A stretch of DNA of 64,000 nucleotides, from NCBI RefSeq assembly GCF_001700435.1, contig NZ_LYPC01000027.1, positions 674,433 through 738,432 on the forward strand, read 5' to 3'. The stretch is from Paenibacillus pectinilyticus. Lineage in GTDB: Bacteria > Bacillota > Bacilli > Paenibacillales > NBRC-103111. The position numbers and the translations under genes are program-made. This document shows, piece by piece, positions 35,474 through 44,177 of the stretch. Every line of letters begins with the position of its first letter. Positions within the stretch are counted from its first letter, which is position 1. The notes beneath the pieces were generated by a model that did not search any database, had not been told where the DNA came from, and saw nothing but the letters and a program-made list of their open reading frames with translations.

Positions 35474-36337
35474 ATGAAAATCATGGTAACAGGTGCGACT
35501 GGGCAACTGGGATCTTTGGTCGTAGAATCTTTATTGAAATCAATACCGGCTGAGAACCTGGCAGTCAGCGTACGGGATCCGCAAAAAGCTATTGCTTTGA
35601 GCGAACGCGGTGTGGACGTTCGATTTGGGGATTTCAATCAACCTGAGTCACTGGTTCCTGCTTTCACGGGAATTGATCGACTTCTTATTATTTCAACGGG
35701 AGATTTGGAAAATCGTTTGCAACAGCAACTCACTGCTGTGAAGGCAGCACAACAAGCAAATGTAGGTTTTATCGCCTATACAAGCGCTTCGAATGCAACT
35801 GAAAGCAAGTTTATTCTTGCAAATGATCACCGGATCACAGAGGAAGCCATTCGGGAAACTGGGATTCCTTTTTCAATGTTGCGCAATAACTGGTATATAG
35901 AGAATGAGACCGGTTCTATTCAAGCGGTATTGAATGGAGCACCTTGGGTAACGGCAATCGGATCTGGCAAGATCGGTTGGGCAAGTCGGAGAGATTTTGC
36001 AGAAGCTGCTGCAATCGTACTTGCAGGAGAAGGACACGATAATACGGTGTATGAATTAGCAGGTAAACCTTCAACGCAAGAGGAGTTTGTGGCAATTGTC
36101 GCAGATGTTATCGGAAAACAAGTCGATGTTCAACAGGTGAATGACGGAACCTATGCTAGTGTAATGAGTAATGTCGGTATGCCGGAAACGATGATTCCTT
36201 TTCTTGTTATGATCCAAAGCGGGCTACGTGACGGCGGGATGGATGTGGAGAGTACAGATCTTCCGAAATTACTTGGCAGAAAACCAACGTCTCTTAAAGA
36301 AGTCATTCAACATATTGTAAGCAACATTCAGCAATAA
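35474..36337 (+). CDS. NmrA-like NAD(P)H-binding oxidoreductase (QOR2-like)
   Basis: 287 residues with the dinucleotide motif VTGATGQLGS at the N-terminus and the QOR2-type pattern YTSASNATESKFILANDH and FSMLRNNWYIEN. It resembles YtfG-type quinone oxidoreductases. It is last gene of the redox block, 11 bp after the monooxygenase; a terminator follows. Confidence 0.85.
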   Translation: MKIMVTGATGQLGSLVVESLLKSIPAENLAVSVRDPQKAIALSERGVDVRFGDFNQPESLVPAFTGIDRLLIISTGDLENRLQQQLTAVKAAQQANVGFIAYTSASNATESKFILANDHRITEEAIRETGIPFSMLRNNWYIENETGSIQAVLNGAPWVTAIGSGKIGWASRRDFAEAAAIVLAGEGHDNTVYELAGKPSTQEEFVAIVADVIGKQVDVQQVNDGTYASVMSNVGMPETMIPFLVMIQSGLRDGGMDVESTDLPKLLGRKPTSLKEVIQHIVSNIQQ

Positions 36338-36365
36338 AAGTGGAGAGATCTTCAGTATTGCTCTG

Positions 36366-36402
36366 AAGGGTTGTCCGACTATGAAAGTCAGACAACCCTT
36401 TA
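36366..36402. terminator. Bidirectional terminator
   Basis: Perfect stem AAGGGTTGTC/GACAACCCTT with T/A runs on both sides; it separates the rightward redox block from the leftward SDR. Confidence 0.85.
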
Positions 36403-36417
36403 ATTAAATAAATATTC

Positions 36418-37266
36418 TTATTTTTTGAAGTCGGCGTTAATCGTTGTTTCTTTCCATTCTTCGATACTTGCAAGTAAGTTTGTGAATTTATATGTGGCTG
36501 CTTTATAAGCCGCTTCTCCAAGTAGTAGACGAAGAGGTGGTTTATCTGCTTCAACGACTTTAATAACCGCTTGGGCAGCTTTAGTTGGGTCGCCAGCTTC
36601 TTGCCCTGCCCCCCGCTGGACAGCATTCAGCATTTGGCCCACAAATGATTCCTTTAATTCAGATATGGCTGTTTCAGTTTTAACAGAAGAACGACCGCCC
36701 CAGTCCGTACGGAAGCCGCTTGGTTCGATCAGTGTCACATGAATGTTGAAAGGGGCTACTTCTTGTGCAAGACTTTCGGAAATTCCCTCTACGGCATATT
36801 TGGTTGCGTGATAATAGCCAAGTGTCGGGAAAGAGGTCAAGCCACCGATAGATGAGAAGTTAATAATGTGGCCTGATTTCTGGCTTCTCATATGTGGGAG
36901 TACGGAGTTTGTCACATGCATGAGTCCCCAAAAGTTAATTTCAAACATTTTGCGGGTTTCTTCTTCGACACTTTCCTCAACGGAACCGAAATAACCAATA
37001 CCGGCATTGTTTATGAGAACATCAATACGGCCAAACTTCTCAATTGTTTTGGCAACAGCACGATCGATTTGATCTTGATTGGTCACGTCTAATGACAGAG
37101 CCAGTGTGTTTGCTTCAGATTTAGCAGTAATATCCTGAATCTGCTCCACATTGCGGGCTGTCACGACAACTTTATATCCTGCATCAATCGCATGCTCCGC
37201 GATTTGACGGCCAAATCCAGTTGAGCATCCTGTAATAAACCATACTTTTTCTAGTTGAGACAACAT
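36418..37266 (-). CDS. Short-chain dehydrogenase/reductase
   Basis: A classical SDR of 282 residues: GCSTGFGR cofactor motif near residue 13, NNAG, Ser in INFSSIGG and the catalytic Tyr-xxx-Lys in YHATKYAVEG. ATG 37266 is preferred, since the upstream GTG (37272) lies inside the Shine-Dalgarno AAGGAG. It lies downstream of a MerR-family gene on the same strand, with its own MerR-type promoter in the gap. Confidence 0.88.
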   Translation of the reverse strand: MLSQLEKVWFITGCSTGFGRQIAEHAIDAGYKVVVTARNVEQIQDITAKSEANTLALSLDVTNQDQIDRAVAKTIEKFGRIDVLINNAGIGYFGSVEESVEEETRKMFEINFWGLMHVTNSVLPHMRSQKSGHIINFSSIGGLTSFPTLGYYHATKYAVEGISESLAQEVAPFNIHVTLIEPSGFRTDWGGRSSVKTETAISELKESFVGQMLNAVQRGAGQEAGDPTKAAQAVIKVVEADKPPLRLLLGEAAYKAATYKFTNLLASIEEWKETTINADFKK

Positions 37267-37295
37267 AATCACTCCTTCAAGTTTATCTATTTCGT

Positions 37296-37326
37296 AGTCT
37301 ACTACTTAAAGTTAACTTGAAGTCAA
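37296..37326 (-). promoter_or_regulatory. MerR-type promoter of the SDR gene, 19-bp spacer
   Basis: On the minus strand: -35 TTGACT (37326-37321), -10 TAGACT (37301-37296) and a 19-bp spacer. A near-perfect 20-bp palindrome (37304-37323, core AAGTTAACTT) fills the spacer. Overlong spacers with an internal dyad are the hallmark of promoters that MerR proteins activate by DNA distortion. Confidence 0.75.
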
Positions 37327-37334
37327 TAGGGGAT

Positions 37335-37721
37335 TTAAATTAAAGTTTCTGTACTCGTCATCTTCTTATGCATCAAGATATCATAAATCGCGATTTTGCG
37401 AATGATTTTTTCTAGATGAAATTGGGTTTGAGCTACTGTTTTCTCCACTTTCATTTTGTGCTCGGACAGAAAATCTCTCCTTGCGTTCAGTGTCTCATCT
37501 CCCTGACGAATAAGCGCTGTATAGGATTTGATCTCCTCAATCGACATGCCAGTATCTTTCAATGCAACGATTAATTCGAGCCAATTCAATACTTCTTCTG
37601 TATATTCTCTTCTCCCGCGAGCATTCCGATTCACATTAGGCAGAATTCCTTCTTGCTCATAATAACGGAGAGTAGAGGCGGGTATTCCGATAATTTTTTC
37701 GATCTCACTGATGCTATACAT
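37335..37721 (-). CDS. MerR-family regulator (AdhR-like)
   Basis: 128 residues. The N-terminal winged HTH (YSISEIEKIIGIPASTLRYYEQEGILP) is followed by an effector helix. It has no cysteine, unlike AdhR-type aldehyde sensors that use a conserved Cys, so its signal is unknown. It is divergent from the YesS-like gene and upstream of the SDR it probably controls. A second AAGT-N2-ACTT dyad (37744-37758) just downstream of its own TATAAT suggests autorepression. Confidence 0.87.
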   Translation of the reverse strand: MYSISEIEKIIGIPASTLRYYEQEGILPNVNRNARGRREYTEEVLNWLELIVALKDTGMSIEEIKSYTALIRQGDETLNARRDFLSEHKMKVEKTVAQTQFHLEKIIRKIAIYDILMHKKMTSTETLI

Positions 37722-37743
37722 CGTGGATAATCCCCTTTTTCAT

Positions 37744-37758
37744 TTAAGTTGACTTTAA
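37744..37758 (-). promoter_or_regulatory. Second MerR operator candidate, in the merR-type gene's own leader
   Basis: The dyad TTAAGTTGACTTTAA shares AAGT-N2-ACTT with the SDR promoter operator. It lies downstream of a TATAAT on the minus strand, a position suited to repression. Confidence 0.5.
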
Positions 37759-37837
37759 TTAAATTATACAATAGGATCGCCCATTCAAGCTACCTGCTGT
37801 CCAACGATGAAATCGGCATTGATTTTTATTTAAATAG

Positions 37838-37872
37838 TTAAAAAAGCGCATACATGTGTTAAAAAACTGCAT
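37838..37872 (+). promoter_or_regulatory. DR21 site E: 21-bp-phased direct repeat upstream of YesS-like gene
   Basis: The best conserved copy: TTAAAAAAGCGCAT (37838) and TTAAAAAACTGCAT (37859). The -10 hexamer TACAGT (37895-37900) starts exactly 36 bp after the second half-site start. No -35 consensus is seen. Confidence 0.8.
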
Positions 37873-37968
37873 CCAAGTTCCATTAACCATTTGATACAGT
37901 AAAAAGAGGCGACCTATCTATATCGGCTGTCTCTTTTTTCTTTTGCCATAAACCAGAGGAGGAACGTG

Positions 37969-40299
37969 ATGAGAAGCTTGCAAGCCTTCCTGAAAAATAG
38001 AAATATGTTGATTCGAATTATTTTGTCCTATCTTTTGGTAGGACTTTTAGTCATTGGTGTACTGACATTTGTCATCGCGTCCAAAGTTTCACGAAGTTTA
38101 ACTGAACAAATTGATCGTTCAACCGATACGGCCATTGAACAGTCTTTCAATACAGCGAACATCTTATTGACATCTACATTCACTAATTTCGGAAGTGCAT
38201 TTAACGGTCCTGAAATTCAGATGAGTTTTTATAATATGGATTTCAATACGAGTGAATTCGGTAGAATTGGCAACAAACTCTATGAATTAACAAGTACGAA
38301 TCCCTTGATCCACTCGATCTACTTACTGAATGATCAGAAGAAGCTGGCGTTCTCATCACTTAGCACCGTTAAATCGTTTGACGACTTCTATGACCCAGAT
38401 GTGCTTAATCTATTGGCAAATATTCTGCCGAATCGCTCGAACATCTTTTATCCCCGTCATATCAATTATGCCATCTATGATAGGAAATATGAGATGAATG
38501 TGATTTCTCTCCTATTTCTAAATGCGGTTGGCAAGGTTTCGAATGGCGCGATGGTGCTTAATTTGGACCAGCGTACACTTCAAAGTATGGTCATGAACGG
38601 GGCCCAAAGCAGTTTGTTCGAATCCATGATATTGAATAAACAAGGCACCGTAATTACCCATTCCACGAACGAGATGATTAACAAGAATTTAACAGAAGAG
38701 TCGTATGTTCAGTCGATTAACAACTCTCCTAAGTCGAAAGGTTCCTTTGAATTCAAAAAAGAAGGTCGAAATTACCGGGTTTCCTATATTAAATCTGAAA
38801 GCTTAGGATGGACGTTCATTGGTTTAATTGATTATGAGAATCTTCTGAGTGAAGTCAGGGAAACACAAAGGTTTATTTTAATGGTGACAGGTTGTTTACT
38901 CATAATTGTTTTACTTGTAGGCGGATTCTTTACGAAGTGGATTTACGGTCCTATTCATCGTCTTCTAGCGAAAGTGAATCACTCCACCGGAGGGAACAAT
39001 AAGCTACAAGGAGAATCCGAATTAGATGTACTAGGGAGAACTTTTTTTTACTTAGATCATCAGATTCAGGATTTGCAGTTAAGTGTGCAGGATTATCGTT
39101 CGGCCAAAAGGCATGAAGTGCTTCGCTTACTGACATCCGGAGGTTGGTCGAACGAAGAGGAGATGGCTAGAAAACTGGCCCGCGTGGGAATTGAATTTAC
39201 TTATCCGAGATATGTCGTATGCTTGCTTCGACTCGATGCCTACCGTCAGCTGCTAGCCACTTATAAGCAATCTGATATTGCCTTGTTGAGATATGCGATA
39301 TCAAATATAGCCGTTGAGGTTAGCTCTAACCGAATGCCAGCAGTTTGTTTTGACTCTGGTGATGATGGTATTGCAATGATTGTGAACGTGCATGAGAATG
39401 CTGAGCTCGAGCCCCATCTCACGGAGATGCTGCAGGATATACAAGACAATGTGGTTCGATTTTTACATTTATCCCTCTCGATTGCAGTGGGATCGGAGAG
39501 CTTACGTTTATCGGAAATCGAATGCTCAAGGGAGGCAGCCAAGCTTGCTTTCGCTTATCGCATTATCTCAGGGAACGGAGCTATTATTCATTCAGGCATT
39601 GAAAAGTCAAGAGAGTCTCTGCAAGACAACCTAGTGTCTGCCATGGAGAAACAGATCACCGATCAGCTGAAGCTCGGTGATATGGCGGGTATCAGAGAAG
39701 CCTTTGCTTCCTTCCTTGCCTATACCCGCCAAGCTACGCCAGATGAGATGATGCTCAGCTTGACTCAATTGCTCATTTCTACTGCCCGAACGGCTAAAGC
39801 AATGACCATGCAGAGTAGCAATGGGTCAATCATGGATATCAGCAGCCTCATGTTTGCGCTTAATGAGTTGGAGACGCTAGAGGAAATCGAGGCTTGGTAT
39901 TTAGATGTATGTGAGCAAGCGATAGGCTCTAGAGACTTGCAATCGCAACAGAAGAACAAGTGGATTGTAGACAAAATAATTCAGCATATTCATGAGCAGT
40001 ATGCAGACCCGAACTTAACCGTGGAGTCATTGGTGGAAGTCGGAGGTCTCTCCATGAATTACATGCGCAAAGTATTCAAAGAGATTGCAGGACAATCGAT
40101 TACGTCTTATCTGAGCGACTACCGTTTTACCAAAGCCAAAGAACTGCTAGTTAAAACTGATCTTCCGGCAAATAAAATTGGTGAGATGGTAGGGATGGAA
40201 AATACGAATTACTTTTATGTTTCTTTCAAAAAGCATTGTGGCAAGACGCCGGATCATTATAGGAAGCATCATAAGTTCAGCAGCATACAAGAAGCGTGA
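37969..40299 (+). CDS. Membrane-bound AraC-family regulator, YesS-like
   Basis: 776 residues: TM1 near 14-36, extracellular sensor domain to about 300, TM2 near 305-325, HAMP-like linker, and a C-terminal AraC domain (VESLVEVGGLSMNYMRKVF and ANKIGEMVGMENTNYFYVSF). ATG 37969 has Shine-Dalgarno GAGGAGG six bases upstream; the GTG before it is too close. It stands before ABC importer 3 (40537), its likely target. Its own promoter has DR21 site E, so it is probably a second tier of regulation under the factor that binds these repeats. Confidence 0.9.
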   Translation: MRSLQAFLKNRNMLIRIILSYLLVGLLVIGVLTFVIASKVSRSLTEQIDRSTDTAIEQSFNTANILLTSTFTNFGSAFNGPEIQMSFYNMDFNTSEFGRIGNKLYELTSTNPLIHSIYLLNDQKKLAFSSLSTVKSFDDFYDPDVLNLLANILPNRSNIFYPRHINYAIYDRKYEMNVISLLFLNAVGKVSNGAMVLNLDQRTLQSMVMNGAQSSLFESMILNKQGTVITHSTNEMINKNLTEESYVQSINNSPKSKGSFEFKKEGRNYRVSYIKSESLGWTFIGLIDYENLLSEVRETQRFILMVTGCLLIIVLLVGGFFTKWIYGPIHRLLAKVNHSTGGNNKLQGESELDVLGRTFFYLDHQIQDLQLSVQDYRSAKRHEVLRLLTSGGWSNEEEMARKLARVGIEFTYPRYVVCLLRLDAYRQLLATYKQSDIALLRYAISNIAVEVSSNRMPAVCFDSGDDGIAMIVNVHENAELEPHLTEMLQDIQDNVVRFLHLSLSIAVGSESLRLSEIECSREAAKLAFAYRIISGNGAIIHSGIEKSRESLQDNLVSAMEKQITDQLKLGDMAGIREAFASFLAYTRQATPDEMMLSLTQLLISTARTAKAMTMQSSNGSIMDISSLMFALNELETLEEIEAWYLDVCEQAIGSRDLQSQQKNKWIVDKIIQHIHEQYADPNLTVESLVEVGGLSMNYMRKVFKEIAGQSITSYLSDYRFTKAKELLVKTDLPANKIGEMVGMENTNYFYVSFKKHCGKTPDHYRKHHKFSSIQEA

Positions 40300-40339
40300 T
40301 CGTAAGTATTCCAGCAAATGAGCATGTTTAAATTCCAAT

Positions 40340-40387
40340 GGCGAGCATATGAACTTTGGCAAGATAAGTTCATATGTTCGCCTTTTT
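40340..40387 (+). terminator. Strong terminator after the YesS-like gene
   Basis: A 16-bp stem GGCGAGCATATGAACT/AGTTCATATGTTCGCC (one wobble) followed by TTTTTA. Importer 3 must therefore use its own promoter in 40388-40536. Confidence 0.9.
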
Positions 40388-40536
40388 AGTTGATAAAAGC
40401 ATAAATAATTGAAAGTAGTGTAATTTCACACATGGATTTCGGTGGAAATCAGTGATTTTGGCTAGATCTTAAACTTTTAAGAAGTGATGAACCAACGTAA
40501 AGTGGAGTCATCGACCTGGTGAAAGGAGGAAACAAG

Positions 40537-41520
40537 ATGAGCAACACAATAATATCCACAAAAACAACGATGAAAGCATCGGAAGCTAAGAAACAACGCG
40601 GTGTGATCGGTGCTTTTATTCATGAACTGAAAGTAAATAAATTCATGTACTTTTTGGCGCTTCCCGGTATTATCTGGTTCTTAGTTTTTGCTTATCTACC
40701 AATGGGAGGGATCGTTGTCGCCTTCCAAGACTTTAAAGCGGTGAAGGGCATAACGGGCAGTAAATTCGTCGGATTAAAAAACTTCCAATTCTTCTTCAAC
40801 TCCAGTGATTGGATTAAAATCGTGAGCAATACGGTATTTCTGAATGTACTGTTTATTACATTTGGAACGATTGCTGCTGTAGCGATTGCGATTATGGTGA
40901 CGGAGATTGGGGGCAAAGCGTTTAAGAAAATTTCCCAATCCGTTATGATTTTTCCGCATTTTCTCTCGTGGACGGTTGTTGCCATGTTCATGACCGCTTT
41001 CGTGGCGACAGATGGAGGATTTTTAAACCAATTCATAGGTATGTTCGGGATCGGACCCATACAATACTTGTCTTCTCCGCACTACTGGCCAGCGATTCTC
41101 GTTATGTTGAAAATTTGGCATGGTGCCGGATTCGGATCGATCGTATACATGGCCACGATTTCGGGTATAAATCCGGAGATCTACGAATCTGCTGCGATGG
41201 ATGGCGCGAGCCGACTACAAAAAATTCGCTACATCACGTTACCGCTCTTGAAACCGACAGTCATCCTATTGACCATACTTGCTGTAGGGGGCATCTTTAA
41301 CGGCGATTTCGGTATGATTTATGCGATTATTGGCAGAAACCCGCTTCTTTACCCATCAACTGATGTTATTGACACCTACGTTTTCCGCGCATTGATGGAT
41401 CTTGGGGATATGGGGATGTCAGCCGCTGTTGGCTTCTTACAATCAATTATCGGATTCATTTTAGTGATTACCGTAAACTATGTGGCTAAGAAAACATCGC
41501 CAGATTCGGCTATCTTCTAA
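40537..41520 (+). CDS. ABC oligosaccharide permease, LplB type
   Basis: 327 residues with a cytoplasmic N-terminal tail, then helix 1 (YFLALPGIIWFLVFAYLPMG). The EAA loop is YESAAMDGASRLQKI and the GDFGMIYAIIGRNP signature is present. ATG 40537 is preferred over the GTG at 40519, which overlaps the Shine-Dalgarno AAAGGAGG. It closely resembles the LplB-type permease at 25273, so importers 2 and 3 are paralogues. Confidence 0.92.
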   Translation: MSNTIISTKTTMKASEAKKQRGVIGAFIHELKVNKFMYFLALPGIIWFLVFAYLPMGGIVVAFQDFKAVKGITGSKFVGLKNFQFFFNSSDWIKIVSNTVFLNVLFITFGTIAAVAIAIMVTEIGGKAFKKISQSVMIFPHFLSWTVVAMFMTAFVATDGGFLNQFIGMFGIGPIQYLSSPHYWPAILVMLKIWHGAGFGSIVYMATISGINPEIYESAAMDGASRLQKIRYITLPLLKPTVILLTILAVGGIFNGDFGMIYAIIGRNPLLYPSTDVIDTYVFRALMDLGDMGMSAAVGFLQSIIGFILVITVNYVAKKTSPDSAIF

Positions 41521-41537
41521 GAAATGGAGGGCTACAT

Positions 41538-42419
41538 ATGATTCAAGAAAGTTTATCAGATAAGCTGTTAAAACTTGTGTTTTATCTCATTCTTGCTGTG
41601 TTCTCGATTTACTGTTTAATTCCATTTATTTCGGTTCTAGCGAGCTCGTTTGCTACAGAAGGAGAGATATTGAAGAAAGGCTATACATTCTTTCCCAAAG
41701 AATTCTCGCTACAGGCATATAAATTGATTTTTGAAAATAATACGATCTTTCGTGCATATGGCGTAACTACTTTTGTTACCCTTGTCGGCACGACGTTATC
41801 GATGATTTTCACCAGTGCTATGGCTTATGCCATTTCCGTTAAATCCGTAAAATATCGCAATAAAATCGCCTTTTTCGTTTATTTTACGATGTTATTCCAT
41901 GGTGGTTTGGTTGCTTCCTATTTGTTGATTTCCAAATACTTAGGTATGAAAGACTCCATTTGGGTACTTATCATCCCGAGCATGATTAGCGCTTGGAACA
42001 TGTTTCTGCTGCGGAATTTCTTTGCAACAATTGATGAATCGCTTGCAGAATCTGCAAAGATGGATGGGGCGAATGATGCTTATATTTTATTTCGAATCAT
42101 TCTCCCAGTTTCGTTGCCTGCGCTTGCTACGATTGGGTTGTTCTACGCTTTGGGTTATTGGAACAATTGGTTCAGCGCGCTGTTATATATCAACGATCCG
42201 CATAAGTTTCCGCTGCAATATTTGATTCAACGTATTATGAACAATTTGGACTATGTTAATCAGGTTTCAGCCGATGTACATATTCCGAACTTTATCCCAC
42301 CAGCGATTACAGTACGGTTGGCTACGACGATCGTAACGATTGGTCCGATCATCTTCTTATATCCATTTCTGCAAAAATATTTCGTTAAAGGTTTAATGGT
42401 TGGGGCAGTGAAAGGCTAG
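41538..42419 (+). CDS. ABC oligosaccharide permease, YtcP/LplC type
   Basis: 293 residues, six predicted helices, EAA loop AESAKMDGANDAYILFRIIL and end KYFVKGLMVGAVKG. It is the second permease of importer 3, with Shine-Dalgarno ATGGAGG. Confidence 0.92.
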   Translation: MIQESLSDKLLKLVFYLILAVFSIYCLIPFISVLASSFATEGEILKKGYTFFPKEFSLQAYKLIFENNTIFRAYGVTTFVTLVGTTLSMIFTSAMAYAISVKSVKYRNKIAFFVYFTMLFHGGLVASYLLISKYLGMKDSIWVLIIPSMISAWNMFLLRNFFATIDESLAESAKMDGANDAYILFRIILPVSLPALATIGLFYALGYWNNWFSALLYINDPHKFPLQYLIQRIMNNLDYVNQVSADVHIPNFIPPAITVRLATTIVTIGPIIFLYPFLQKYFVKGLMVGAVKG

Positions 42420-42471
42420 ATCCGCTGTCTGCGGTTTAGTATAGATCATCACATATAGGGAGGATATAAAA

Positions 42472-44094
42472 ATGAAAACAAGAACCATTTCTACTTCGTT
42501 AGTGGCGTTAGCGGTATTAAGCACCGCTACAGCTTGTAGCGATTCCAAACAACCTGAAGCAAGTACTGCTGCCACTGGTACTACTGCAGTCTCTTCTACA
42601 GCTCCTGCAAAATTGGCACCTGTTACACTGAAGGGAATGCTTTTCGGCGATCCGCCGAAAGATATGCAGCTCGTCATGGATGAATTTGAAAAGCGCACCA
42701 AAGACACTCTGAATACGAAGTTAAATATTCAATGGAATCCAGCTGCTGATCATAAGCAAAAAGTGAAGCTTATGATGACTGCAGGCGAGGATATCGATTT
42801 CGTGTTTGATGCCGACTTTATGAATCTGAAGGAACTAGTTCCACAAGGTGCTTATGCACAGCTCGATAAATATTTTAATAATGATGCCTATCCCGGCTTA
42901 AAGAAAGCGTTTACACCTGAATTTGTAGCAGCGAATAAGCGTTTTGACAATCATCTGTACACGATCCCATTCACGCAGTATTTTTATGATTTGCCTGTCG
43001 TTTATATTCGTAAAGATTTACGTGAGAAATACGGTTTTGGCAAGATTAACAGCTATGAGGATCTCGAAAACTATTATAAGAAGGTTCAAGAAAACGACAA
43101 GACTGTTACCCCTCTTGCGGTTAGTGGAAATGGCGGTTTCCAAGAAATCTGGACAGGTGAACCGAGTATTAACGTTCCAAACATGGGCACTGTTGGCATT
43201 TCGGGTATTCCTTTCCTTGTTCAATTATCCGATGACGGGAAAAAAGTTCAGAATATGGCTGCGCTGGGTGATGAAGCTAGCGCATTTGCGAAGCTGCCAG
43301 CTCCCTTCAACACGGCGAAAACAGCATTCCCTCAGTACGATAAATGGGCGGAATGGAGCAAATATTTAGAGAAAGACGTAATTAGCCAAAAGGATAGTAA
43401 AGCATATTTCATGTCGGGAAAAGCGGCATCGTATTATGGCACAATTAGTTCTTTTGCTGCAGACAGAAAGAAGCTGAAGGACGCGATTTCCACAGCAGAT
43501 CTGGAGTTTTTCGTACTTAGAAAAGATATTCGCGACATGAAACCGCATGCGATCAGCACGAGTTACAGATCGAACAATTCGATTGCAATTCCAGCGACTT
43601 CCAAAAATATTGATAGAACAATGAAATATTTCGATTGGTTGTTCAGCAGTCAAGAAAACCATGATTTATTTGAATACGGCATCCCTGGGAAGCATTGGGA
43701 AGCGGTTGGCAGCAATCAGATCAAATTACTCGATGAGTCCAAAAACTATATTTTTAATGGATTTGAAATGACTTGGAATCCAAACATGATCCGACTCAGT
43801 CAAGATTTGGATGATACTTCACGCAAATATTTTGAGTACTCGGCGAAAACGGACACGTATTATTCAGCCCCGCTTGCGATGTTTACCTTTGACAACACGA
43901 ATGTAAAAGCGGAGGTTGCAAGCATCACTTCCAAAACTGATCCATTTATTCAATTGTTGAAAGCTGGTCAGATCAAAGACTGGGAAGCTCAAACTGCCAA
44001 GTTGAGCGGCGAATTAAAAGCACTTGGTATGGACAAAGTCCGCGCTGAGCTGCAAAAGCAAATCCAAGCTTATTTGGATAAAGGCGGCAAATAA
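42472..44094 (+). CDS. Oligosaccharide-binding lipoprotein, LipO/AlgQ-like
   Basis: 540 residues. It has a lipoprotein-type signal, but the lipobox is weak: ATAC around the first Cys with Ala, not Leu, at -3. The family pattern GMLFGDPPKDMQLVMDEFEK and YFYDLPVVYIRKDLREKYG matches the binding protein of importer 2. No ATPase gene follows; a terminator does. Confidence 0.9.
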   Translation: MKTRTISTSLVALAVLSTATACSDSKQPEASTAATGTTAVSSTAPAKLAPVTLKGMLFGDPPKDMQLVMDEFEKRTKDTLNTKLNIQWNPAADHKQKVKLMMTAGEDIDFVFDADFMNLKELVPQGAYAQLDKYFNNDAYPGLKKAFTPEFVAANKRFDNHLYTIPFTQYFYDLPVVYIRKDLREKYGFGKINSYEDLENYYKKVQENDKTVTPLAVSGNGGFQEIWTGEPSINVPNMGTVGISGIPFLVQLSDDGKKVQNMAALGDEASAFAKLPAPFNTAKTAFPQYDKWAEWSKYLEKDVISQKDSKAYFMSGKAASYYGTISSFAADRKKLKDAISTADLEFFVLRKDIRDMKPHAISTSYRSNNSIAIPATSKNIDRTMKYFDWLFSSQENHDLFEYGIPGKHWEAVGSNQIKLLDESKNYIFNGFEMTWNPNMIRLSQDLDDTSRKYFEYSAKTDTYYSAPLAMFTFDNTNVKAEVASITSKTDPFIQLLKAGQIKDWEAQTAKLSGELKALGMDKVRAELQKQIQAYLDKGGK

Positions 44095-44102
44095 TAATAA
44101 GG

Positions 44103-44142
44103 GCGACAGTTGAGTAGGATTGTGCTCAATTGTCGCTTTCTT
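44103..44142 (+). terminator. Terminator of ABC importer 3
   Basis: Stem GCGACAGTTGAG/CTCAATTGTCGC followed by TTTCTTT. Some read-through into the lyase genes is possible, as they have no obvious separate promoter. Confidence 0.8.
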
Positions 44143-44177
44143 TATCATGCTTTTAGAAGTAGAAAGGAGTGAATTAA

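Noticed and set aside
37838..37855. A cre-like match within DR21 half-site E1 (AAAAAAGCGCATACAT)
   Set aside because: It has two mismatches in key positions and is fully explained by the direct-repeat motif, which also occurs without the CG core in other copies.
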